Assembly (NCBI GenBank): GCA_947044365.1
Contig: OX345638.1
Location: 5,344,201 to 5,408,200 of the forward strand
Origin: Petrosia ficiformis
Taxonomy: Eukaryota > Porifera > Demospongiae > Haplosclerida > Petrosiidae
Direction: 5' to 3'
Length of the DNA: 64,000 nucleotides
Part shown: positions 55,901 through 64,000 of the stretch, in pieces
Layout of the letters: each line of letters opens with the position of its first letter
Numbering within the stretch: position 1 is the stretch's first letter
Notes under the pieces: model-generated
The model's input: the letters and a program-made list of their open reading frames with translations, nothing else
What the model was told of the DNA's origin: nothing
Databases searched by the model: none
Program-made: the position numbers and the translations under genes

Positions 55901-57664
55901 CATGCATGAATTCTTGTTGGCCTTCTATATACAAAAACTATGTAGCAATGTACTTATTCTCTCTGTGCATACATCCTCTTGCTATGAAATCAAATATGTG
56001 TGGATAATTATTATTTGCATTGAAAAAATCATCTATAATTCAGCAATTGTGATGATCCAATCATGATCAGAAAATCCTTTGCCAAACTTTATTTAATTAA
56101 AAATCCATAATTATGATATTCAACTAATTAGAAAGTAATGTTATAGATATTCATTACCATGTTGTAATATATAATAGAGTAATTTTATTGAGCCTTAATA
56201 ACACGGTAGAGTTTTTTAATTATCAATAACAATAATAAAATTATTATTAATAAAAACTGAACGTTTCGACCCGAAGGTCTTCTTCAGCAGTATACAAAAA
56301 CAAAACCAAATAGCCTATTTATATACGGACAGATAACAAGTGATGACATCATGACAGTACAAAGAGTGAGAACAATGATGGTACAGGAATACAAAGGGTG
56401 GTATAGAAAAATAACAAGGTTTGACAATGATGGTACAAGAAAAGTAAACTATGACATGAAGGTTTAGATTAAGTCTGTGATGGTAGAATACAGTCCCAAG
56501 ACGGATTAATGTGTACTCCAGGGTCTGTATTGATGGTGTCAGAAGTACTTTTTATTAAAATAGCTTCTCTGATCTTTCTTCTTCTCCAATTTTCTTCAAC
56601 TGCTAAAACTTCACACTTGTCCCATAGAATACTGTGACCTGTAGAATGAACATGTACTGATATAGCATTGTTATGATCTCCGATCTTGATAGCTCTCTTA
56701 TGTTCACTCATCCTGATCTTGAAAGTCCTTCCGGTTTCACCTATATAAGTTCCACCACATTCACAATGAATGGCATAAATGACCCCCGTCTTTTCAAAGG
56801 GTGGAATCGGTGTTTTGACTTGTGTCAACATATTCCCAAGTGTGCCTTTACTGGTAAAGGCAATTCTCACTGGTAGATGTTTACACTCCGGGACTCAGTG
56901 AGAATATTGATGTAGTTTGTAAACATCTACCAGTGAGAATTGCCTTGTATACTGCTGAAGAAGACCTTTGGGTCGAAACGTTCAGTTTTTATTAATTATT
57001 TTTTTAAAAATTCCAGGCTTATATACAGTACTTTGGCCAGAAATGTTTTAATTTTATTTTCATTTCAATGCATGCCAAGTGCATTTTGTTTGCCAGTTTC
57101 TCATGTTAACAATAATTATTGTTTTAACAATACTTCATAAACAATATTCCAATTTTCTGTTATACTAAACTTGATGCACTTCAATGACAAAGGATTATTA
57201 ATAATTTGATTTTGACTTATTAGCAGTCATAGTATATAAAGACCTGTGTAAACCACTATAAGAATATTTTTGCTGTATAATTATGATAACCAGAAGTGAA
57301 TATTATTTATTTATTATTCTATTTAGAAACAAACTCTACTGATACCAGACCTGCACTTATAAGCTCCAATGTGTTGAGATCAAATCACGCAGACCTATGT
57401 AAACTACTAAATGGTAGTGAACCAACTCTATTATCGTTAACAACTGAGCTGTATGCTAAAGGAATCATTGACATAAATATAAAGATTGATATTTCCAACA
57501 AAGGAGGATTTGCTGGTGCTGATATTTTACTCACTCATGTACAAATGAAGGTTGAGCAGAGTCCTGAACACCTAGATATCATCCAAAAAGCAATGGAAAA
57601 CGAACAATTCCTTCATGAAATAGTCAAGAAAATGAAAAAAGAAACTATGAAGGAACACATTTGA
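49924..57664 (+). CDS. Double GTPase copy 2: AIG1-type plus ROC-COR-type plus Death domain or CARD-like end; one in-frame stop
   Basis: Exons in phase: 49924-49947, 50006-50952, 51100-51161 and 52729-54801, then either 55182-55241 plus 55298-55593 (Death domain, 1154 codons) or 57327-57664 (CARD-like, 1148 codons). The AIG1-type P-loop is GKTAVGKSS, but G3 reads DSLGL instead of DSPGL in copy 1. The ROC segment keeps GAPAVGKSS, DSGGQPQF and ATRFD. A TAA at 53025-53027 replaces the CAA of copy 1 (single C-to-T), yet the rest of this 2073 nt exon stays open. It is therefore either a very recent pseudogene, an allele or assembly error, or the stop is bypassed. The span includes a Penelope-like insertion at 56256-56986. 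Confidence 0.65.
50006..50952 (+). CDS. GTPase gene 2, exon 2 (AIG1-type GTPase plus extra linker)
   Basis: 947 nt, ending ACAAA|GTAGGC. Beyond the point where copy 1 ends its G domain, copy 2 continues for about 80 residues (ASQRHRVQVVKDKTTSNKAQ...SDSSSWAALIEKT). Copy 1 lacks the corresponding ~400 bp of DNA. Confidence 0.8.
51100..51161 (+). CDS. GTPase gene 2, exon 3 (62 nt)
   Basis: Acceptor ATATTTAG|CAACAC; donor GTATCAG|GTATGG. Encodes NTSSGELKEEVKPMQKGNVS. Its right half equals the end of exon 2 in copy 1, showing that copy 1 fused the two by deletion. Confidence 0.75.
51162..52728. other. GTPase gene 2 intron 3, with a ~1 kb insertion absent from copy 1
   Basis: The copy 1 intron is 517 nt; here about 1 kb extra lies at roughly 51360-52360. 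A perfect 15 bp inverted repeat with a 19 nt loop (AGTGTGGTCTATCCA, 51451-51465 and 51485-51499) lies near its left end. No coding capacity or family was recognised. Confidence 0.5.
52729..54801 (+). CDS. GTPase gene 2, exon 4 (ROC-COR, with in-frame TAA)
   Basis: 2073 nt. The stop at 53025-53027 falls in the insert between P-loop and G3. After it the same frame continues through two ~35-residue repeats (PTIHTDEVEISDA / PTNHTDQVEISDV) into IVDSGGQPQFSDVLPLMF and the COR region, ending CACTAAAG|GTATAG. Confidence 0.75.
55182..55241 (+). CDS. GTPase gene 2, linker exon to the Death domain
   Basis: 60 nt between ATTTCAG|AC and AAACTAG|GTAAGT. Encodes DPSSHHTETDSFGHVCHCKL, phase 1 at both ends. 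Dead copies lie at 38155-38217 and 58270-58333. Confidence 0.7.
   Translation, partial: TLLLIILKQTRLVMSVIVN
55298..55593 (+). CDS. GTPase gene 2, Death-domain terminal exon
   Basis: Acceptor CATCATAG|AT; TAA at 55591-55593. Encodes a complete Death domain: EWKYIGLGL, LDIIKKDN, ERMCEMLASWL, LIRAISDSVGITEAQNVASD, matching the family pattern W-x-x-I/L-G-x-x-L ... M-L-x-x-W-L ... L-x-x-A-L. Death domains form homotypic oligomers in apoptotic and immune signalling. Confidence 0.82.
55594..56255. other. Between the Death-domain exon and the Penelope-like element
   Basis: AT-rich, no gene seen. It probably contains the 3' UTR of the DD-ended transcript. Confidence 0.45.
56256..56291 (-). ncRNA. 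Hammerhead ribozyme motif (Penelope type)
   Basis: Minus strand: stem I ACTG, core CTGAAGA, stem II GACC-TTCG-GGTC, core GAA, minimal stem III ACGT, T, then CAGT closing stem I. All conserved hammerhead core positions are present. Stem III has no loop, as in dimer-acting hammerheads reported in Penelope-like elements. Confidence 0.65.
56469..56870 (-). pseudogene. GIY-YIG endonuclease domain of a Penelope-like element
   Basis: 133 residues: RIAFTSKGTLGNMLTQVK lead, GVIYAIHCECGGTYIGETGR (GIY...YIG signature with the following Arg), EHKRA, and a conserved Glu in REAIL. The frame extends upstream to K-H-L-P-V, where it runs into the inverted repeat, so the start is missing. The nearest family is the endonuclease of Penelope-like elements, which cuts the target DNA. 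Confidence 0.8.
56951..56986 (+). ncRNA. Second hammerhead ribozyme motif, inverted
   Basis: Plus strand: ACTG-CTGAAGA-A-GACC-TTTG-GGTC-GAA-ACGT-T-CAGT. It differs from the minus-strand copy only in the stem II loop (TTTG instead of TTCG). Confidence 0.65.
57327..57664 (+). CDS. GTPase gene 2, alternative terminal exon (CARD-like)
   Basis: Acceptor TATTTAG|AAACAA; TGA at 57662-57664. It differs from 37163-37500 by a handful of residues, with the frame and both ends intact. It would be skipped if transcripts end after 55593. Confidence 0.72.
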
Positions 57665-59224
57665 TGCATTAACTCTATACCGTTTAAATATTGTGACTAT
57701 GTTTAATTTTTTGGCTTTGTCAAGCTGTAGTAATATTTTGTATTAATAATAATATTATCCTCACAGTGAAACATGGGCAAGGGGTTATAGCAGTTACTTT
57801 TCAACTGTTGTCTTCACTGTTTCTAAAAAAACGGCAGATAGCTACTGCTCCATACATGGAAATATCGCTCTACTCCACAACAGGACGAACCTGGGCTGTG
57901 TTTTAAAGCCACTAGGCATTTAGAAAGCTGATTAAATTTACTCAACAGTTCCCACTTTGGTTAATTAACACTGTTCCCAGGTAATAATTGAATATTATAT
58001 TGTTTCTGCTAACCTTAAAGTCCTGTGAAAATAATGTTAATGTTTCATCACTCTTACTTAAGAAAGTTACCCATGTTGTGATAATGCTCATGTGACGTGC
58101 ACATGCATATGATTTTTTATCAGTGTGTAATTTTCAAGTTATACTACTCTGTTAATAAACGTTAACTGTACTGAGTTACACTTCTGCACTACTACATATA
58201 AAATGTAATATTCTACTATGATAATTTAGTCATTAAATAATTCTAATCAACTAATTTTATCAATTTCAGACACTTAATTCATTTCATCATACTGAAACAG
58301 ACCTGTTTGGTCATGTCTGTCATTGTAAATTAGGACGTTTGCTAAAATTAATGAATGCACACGCAGTTCAGAACCCTCGCCACAAGTGTGATTTGGGGAA
58401 CAACTTGAAAATGATTCAGTCAGTACTGACAAGGAAATAACAGCAGACAATACTTGACTGTAATAATATAAGGTATCAACAGGGTTCTTAGGACTTTCTC
58501 ATTACATTGGAACCAACCTAAAATAAAGTAATTGCATTAGTAGATATGACTCAATGGTTTATAAAGATAGACTAACATAATAAAATCCAGGAATGGAATG
58601 ATCAAATATGTGTGTAACTTGAAAACGATACAAAGGAGTTGAAAACATATACATGCAATTAAATGAAATAATTGAAAATGATCTAGCAAAATGTTAGTCA
58701 ATTTTCTACCCACTTTGATGGGAAATAATGCATTATCGTCACTCCTCAAATACCTAGATAAGAATACTAAGATTGATAGGAATACATTTATGATGTATGC
58801 GCGTAGACATGCACCATTTATATAATGATACCATTTTTAAGAATCTATCCATTATATATAAGTGTCTGAACACTATTGAATCATTTGTTCTTCTGACTCT
58901 CCATCTGTTTTCTCATCCAGATTCAGCCATTACAAATCCTATTATTTACATCCATTTTTGAAGATCTTTTTGTACCAGAAAGAATGTTTTACAAGTGTTG
59001 TAATCAGTATGTTTCAGTTACTTGTTGGGCTATCATACCATTTCATGATGAATAAAGCTTATTTGCTTTTAGTACTCCATCACAAAATGACATAACAATC
59101 CATCAAAGTAACAGAAAAAGAGCAGCTCATTTAAACTCCTCTCATTAACAGGCGATTACAGATACATTAACTGTAGACAACATTTAACCAAAAAAATGTG
59201 CAAGTTAGAAAGACAAAAGGTAAC
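57665..59224. other. 3' flank of GTPase gene 2, no gene
   Basis: Parallel to 37501-39114. It contains another dead linker exon at 58270-58333. Confidence 0.6.
58270..58333 (+). pseudogene. Second relic of the Death-domain linker exon
   Basis: After TTTCAG it reads ACACTTAA, a stop at the third codon, and the donor is GGACG. It is otherwise homologous to 55182-55241, so gene 2 carries one live and one dead copy of this exon. Confidence 0.7.
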
Positions 59225-59820
59225 AGAGAACACATGCAATTAAATGTAATTATTGAGTATAATATACAAAATTCACATTAAGCATGATTGGAATAGAAAC
59301 TAGCAAAGATCCTTAGCTTCATTACTAAAGATCCTTACCTTCTGTCGCTTTAAATTCTGTGACCAGTCAAGATACAGTGAACAGCAGGGCTTGGAGATGT
59401 GTACAATTAAATGGAGTTATTCAGTATAATACCCCGTTAAAAGGAAATCCAGTTAGGGATGATTGCAAAGATCCTTAGATTCATTACACAAACTACCAAA
59501 GATCTTTATTTTCCGTCTTTATTAAATACTGTCACCAGTCCATATACAAACAAGGCTTGGAGAAACATATAATTAAATGTCATTACTCTGTATAATGCAC
59601 ACTTCAAAGCTAATAAAGATATGGATAATTGGAATATAGAAACGATCAAAGATCATTACCTTCATTAATTAAACTACCAAAGACCCTTACTTTCTGTCGT
59701 TATTAAATACTGTTACCAGTCTATATATTAGTGAACAATTGAGCTTGGAGAGACACATAATTAAATGTAATTATTCACCAAACCAGTTAGGGTTGATTAG
59801 AACACAGAAACTAGCAAAGA
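59225..59820. repeat. ~170 bp tandem repeat, duplicate of 39115-39720
   Basis: Same unit marks (ACTAGCAAAGATCCTTA, CACCAGTC, GCTTGGAGA). Confidence 0.8.
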
Positions 59821-61266
59821 TCACTTACTTACTGTACTCAATATACTACCATACTGTACTGTACATGTGTACATATAAATATCAACACACCTTATTATAC
59901 ACATGTTCTCTGTTATCAAGTACTGTACTCAATATACATGTTCTACCATACTCTACTGTACATGTCCCCATATAATATTAATGTCCACATCCTATGAGCT
60001 ATATAAATACTACTTGCAGGGTTCATACAGTGAAGGAGAAGGGAGGAATATCCCCTACCCTAGATTTCAGGTGAAATTGTCAACATGCATCTACTTCTTA
60101 GCTACAGTCCTTTGGGGTCACCAAAGCCACCAGATGCCACCTCAGAGAGCATAAATGAAACTAATTTTCCAGGGGGAGCATACCCCCAGGAACCCTCCTT
60201 GAGCAGTGTTCTTTGCATGATCAAATATTTCCTCTCCTATATGAAATCCTGGTCTAGAACAGTTAGTTCAAAATCTTGGTCCATCTTGGATGTTGTTGTT
60301 GATATATGTTTACAAAATGAATGCATTTGACAATTAAATAATATATCAACATGATGTACACGTACACTACATACATGTACATGTATACAAATACAGTATA
60401 TACATGTACTGGTACATGTACACTATTAGAGTACATACATGTACATGTACACTATTAGAGTACATACTTGTACATGTACACTATTAGTATATGTACTCAA
60501 TTGAAGTACATAAATGTACATGTACATTGTACATACATGTACGTACATGTACATAATTATACACTATTAGAGTATATACATGTACATATACCCAATTAGA
60601 GTACATAAATGTACACGTATACAATTAAAGTACATACATGTACACAATTAAAATACATACGTGTACATGAAATTCATGAGCCTAGCATGCTAGCAAAAGG
60701 TGTAGAAACAATTAACAAACAAACACAACAAACCAACATGTATATACTGTATGTACACTATATGCTACATGTATTATATGTACACACCTACAAGTACATG
60801 TACACTACATGTACATACATGTACAACTGTATGTACACTACATGTATATACATGTATGCACACTACTACCTGCTTGTACATTTACACTACACGTAAATTA
60901 CATGTATCTGCATTATACCAATATATGCACATAATTATAATCCTAATTATTGCTAAACCAGCAGTACAAACACTTGTATATCCACAATGGCATGCACATG
61001 TACATGTACAAGTACATGTATGTACACATGTACAGTGAGGCTGGGTTCACATATTGGCTTGCATCACGTCCGTTGGATTATGATAACATTCTGAAAACTG
61101 ATTGGTTAAATGCAACACAGCTAACAACTATCCTCATGTTACATCTCATCTAACAATTCTGAAGGAAGCGTAGCATGTTTACAATACAATTGATGTAATC
61201 CATAGAAACACAAAGCCTTGCTTCATTATGTGAACCCAGACTTAATGGTATAAAACTATTTCTTAC

Positions 61267-61369
61267 CTATATTTAGTAATGGTATGTTTTGTCTTTTCAT
61301 ACAATCCAATGCTATCTGAACATTCTCTAATCTCTGAAGTCTTCAACGTGGGGTGGGGACTTGTGGTAC
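61267..61369 (-). pseudogene. Filamin exon 3, copy III, frameshifted
   Basis: Splice sites are kept (TTAG|G; ATATAG|GTAAGA), but a 5-nt duplication in the GGGG region (CGTGGGGTGGGGAC) makes it 103 nt and breaks the CH1 frame. Exons 2 and 1 would lie beyond the window. Confidence 0.8.
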
Positions 61370-62246
61370 CTAAGTAGATAATTGTATATAGGTAAAAGAT
61401 TATATCCTCTTGAAATAGGACAACAACACATGCTGTAGGGTTAGATACAACATGTTTAGTTAGAGAGGGGAAAGAATTGATCATGTGAAGAGCACTCAGT
61501 GCTAATGGAAGGGAGGGGGGCATTTGGGGTGGGGGTTGAGAGGTCATGGGTTATGCCCTGAGGATATGTTTCATTCTCTGGTACAGGGGTGTGTAAACAT
61601 TGAGCCGACTACCGGACATTTTGACCTATTTTCACCACTCTTGTCCTGCTCCCCATATACTTTCTATACAGTGCAATTTCAATTTAGCAGACATTCAATA
61701 GATTTATCGGACAATGTCCTGCATGACTGGCTGTTTCCACACCATTGCTCTGTTAGTTTAAAAAACTCCAGAAGACTTGTAGCTAAAGTGTTGTAGAATG
61801 TTGAAGTAAATTTGGTTTAAAATCTAGAGGGTAAACTCAAGTTAGGGGATATCTTGCAATCTAGTATGTATGATAACATATAGTGTATCTCCCTATTAAG
61901 GGTGGAGAAGTCCAACAGTCGTACAAGACGTTTGATGAAAAAATGTTGTAAAACAGTGTTTTCAGTTTAAGCTATAAAATAACATGGAGAAAGAGCCATT
62001 GTACCACCCATTATGAGAAACAATACATGTACATCGTAGATTCATTACATATACATTGTATAATTATCTACATGTGCATGTGTATATAATCTGTACACAT
62101 TATGGAAGTTATTAACTACTTAGTCCGTTTGGTTTACAATTTGGAAGTTTTAATGACTAAAAGAGATAAAATTTGAAGCATGGGCCAAATCGGCTCAATA
62201 TTGGTTAGTGTGTGTGTCATTGGGAATACATGATAACACTCGAGAT

Positions 62247-62325
62247 GGAAAGACAGAAAGAAAGAAAGAAAGAAAGACAGACACCTGAGGCAAATGAAAA
62301 AATGAAAATGAGTTGCCTCAGGTAT
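62247..62325 (-). mobile_element. SINE 3' fragment
   Basis: (GAAA)n, then GACACCTGAGGCAAATGAAA, as in the SINE at 13.1 kb, but without the tRNA-like head. GCCTCAGGT recurs at its other end. It is private to copy III, since copies I and II lack it. Confidence 0.6.
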
Positions 62326-63079
62326 ATATCTTGACCCAATTAACACAGACGTAATGCTTTTAGTGACAATAATTGCAGTCCTCATTTAATCATAATGCCG
62401 TTTACCCTGAAGAGAGAACTGTGTAGTGCCAAGTAAGAAGCTCTTTTGCCAATGGTGCACCATATGAGCTTATCAAACACATCTACTATGTTAATAGTTA
62501 TACCTAGTGTACCGGTCTTAGTACATATTTATTTAACGGGGTATGTAGACATATCCTGGATGGATATTTAGATTCCCCAACATATAATAGATCTAATTAC
62601 AAACTATCCATTTGTGGGAAACACGGTTTACAATGTATAATTAGATCTATTATAAATAAATTCATTTTGCGTAATTATTTATCAATGTGTTTAAACAACA
62701 AGGAAATAAAGTAATGTGTCAAATCCTCCATGGAACTACCCTCCCTCCATTATTAGGCCTTCTCTCTCCTCTTTCAAATAGAGGTTAATAATTTAGTCAT
62801 TCAATACAACATGAAATATAATTGTAATACATACATCAGTGTTTATGATAAACTTATATTGTGCATCATCTGTCCAATGAGCTTCTTATTTGGCACTGCA
62901 CAGTTCTCTCTTTGGGCCAGATGGCCACAGTGATATTGTCAATAACAGAATTAACTGTTTGTTAATTGACTAAAAATGCATTCGCAATGGGACACATACT
63001 AACTATTGTTGAGCCAATTTGGCCCATGCTTCAAAACATATCAAAACTTGTGTTACCAATGGTGCACACACTAACCATT

Positions 63080-63300
63080 GTTGAGCTAATTCAGCATATA
63101 CATATACAAGTGTACATGTACATACACTGTACATCTAGTACATACACTGTACATGTAGTATAATACATATACAAATACAGTTATAAACACATGTGTATTT
63201 GCAGTACATGTACCAATAGTGATATACATGTATACATGTATTTACATGTAGTTATATGTACCCTATACATGTACCCTATACATGTACCCTATACACGTAC
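63080..63300. repeat. TACATG/TGTACA simple repeats
   Basis: Counterpart of 18865-19200, with a short CATGTACCCTATA triplicate at about 63255-63300. Confidence 0.75.
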
Positions 63301-63459
63301 ATATAAATTTCACAAATTAGGTCAATTACAATGCAATATTAATTATCAATACTACTACTACCTTAAAAATCTATTACTATTACTATTACCTTATAAATCA
63401 GTATATTACTATTATTATTGCTAATAGCTCCAAAGTCAGTGTAATATATTACTATTACA

Positions 63460-63496
63460 CTAGCGAAATAACGGGTTTCAGCCATTATTTCGCTAG
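63460..63496. repeat. Perfect 12 bp hairpin at the duplication break, candidate Helitron 3' end
   Basis: CTAGCGAAATAA, 13 nt loop, TTATTTCGCTAG. On the minus strand it ends in CTAG followed by T, compatible with a Helitron CTRR terminus inserted at A|T, although the stem normally lies a few bases before CTRR. Confidence 0.4.
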
Positions 63497-63689
63497 GTGC
63501 TCGTAAAGTCATAATGTGTTATAGTCTTAATAATAAATCAATGATCAATTAAAAATTATTAGAAATTATGAATAACAAAAAATGATAAAATTACAAATTA
63601 ACTTAATTTATTAATAATTATTTAAGAAAGTGATTAAGGTATTTTATTATAATTCTGTTAATATAAAATTTAAATTTTCATATTCATGA

Positions 63690-64000
63690 AAATTCAGATT
63701 TAGGTGAGTAAATTCCTACCTTATCAAACGTTTGTCCTTGCACTTTGTTAATGGTCAGAGTATGCAAGTCTTAGTGGAAATTGTACTCTATGCATGCTGA
63801 ATGGCAGATTAGTATTATTTGGAGCTAGTTTTATTCTTGGTATCAGAACCTCATTTCCAGTATTTTGTCCATAAATGAGTTTTGCCTGTACACAGTTACG
63901 ATGTAAATACTTATTTCTAATCTTGTACCATTACATAATCCCTTTTTCAAAGCAATGCTATGAAGTAACATTACAATGCACCCCACTTTTAGGTTTAGAC
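63690..64000 (-). pseudogene. Helitron/PIF1-type helicase C-terminal relic (partial)
   Basis: Minus-strand frames spell LKVGCIVMLL, GLCNGTRL, NEVLIPRIKLAP, LPFSMHRVQFPLRLAY and LTINKVQGQTFDKVG, the last domain of PIF1-like helicases as carried by Helitrons. Two frameshifts separate these blocks and the usual LSRV box is missing, so it is dead. The N-terminal part lies beyond the window end. Confidence 0.75.

Larger units (their letters stand above)
56256..56986 (-). mobile_element. Penelope-like retroelement fragment, 5'-truncated, bounded by inverted hammerhead motifs
   Basis: A minus-strand frame (56469 to about 56900) encodes the C-terminal GIY-YIG endonuclease typical of Penelope-like elements. 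A 27 bp inverted repeat (56859-56885 and 56918-56944) flips part of the coding sequence, and both ends carry the same 36 nt hammerhead motif in opposite orientation. The reverse transcriptase is absent, so the copy cannot move by itself. It is absent from unit 1. Confidence 0.8.
59830..63457. repeat. Segmental duplication copy III, cut by a Helitron-like element
   Basis: Matches copies I and II: the 59835-59985 tandem, the CCACCAGATGCCACCTCAGA block, TACATG repeats at 60340-61040, filamin exon 3, the GAATTCCCCAACATATAATA-type block and the ATTACT repeat. Homology stops exactly where the hairpin at 63460 begins. Confidence 0.8.

Overview
The window looks like nuclear DNA of a sponge, most probably a demosponge resembling Amphimedon (inference). 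It is AT-rich, has spliceosomal genes with some introns near 50 nt, and carries gene families abundant in sponges: ROC-COR-type GTPases with death-fold domains and a jitterbug-type filamin. It also has a dense mix of eukaryotic mobile elements (MITEs, a tRNA-derived SINE, a Penelope-like element, a Crypton relic, a Helitron relic). Nothing bacterial or viral was seen. All exon joins were worked out by hand from splice sites, reading phase and protein-family fit; no transcript evidence was available.

Layout. (1) 457-1035, minus: a small secreted cysteine-rich protein whose motif spacing resembles IL-17 cytokines. (2) 1646-21483, minus: a complete six-exon filamin-like gene (1532 aa) with three calponin-homology domains, a Glu-rich coiled-coil spacer and eight filamin Ig repeats. 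Its ~9.8 kb third intron is full of repeats. (3) 25.1-29.9 kb, plus: a small gene beginning with a CCCH zinc finger, with two phase-compatible sets of downstream exons. (4) 31.6-63.5 kb: two tandem copies of a ~15 kb unit. Each unit holds a large double-GTPase gene on plus, followed by a copy of the 5' end of the filamin gene on minus.

The double-GTPase gene is the most interesting locus. Copy 1 (33462-37500) encodes a predicted 1049 aa protein: AIG1/GIMAP-type GTPase, then ROC-COR-type GTPase, then a CARD-like helical domain. Copy 2 (49924-57664) keeps the architecture and adds a second, phase-compatible 3' end encoding a clear Death domain, so it could make DD- or CARD-ended proteins. It also carries one in-frame TAA in the ROC domain. 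Family knowledge suggests an innate-immunity or cell-death signalling switch; that role is inference.

Each unit carries private insertions that date the duplication. Unit 1 has a Crypton relic. Unit 2 has a 1.87 kb terminal-inverted-repeat element with a captured exon (the empty site survives in unit 1) and a Penelope-like fragment bounded by two inverted hammerhead-ribozyme motifs. The filamin fragments are non-functional: one has lost its ATG and is frameshifted in exon 1, the other has a 5-nt insertion in exon 3. The last unit is cut at ~63460 by a Helitron-like relic that runs off the window.
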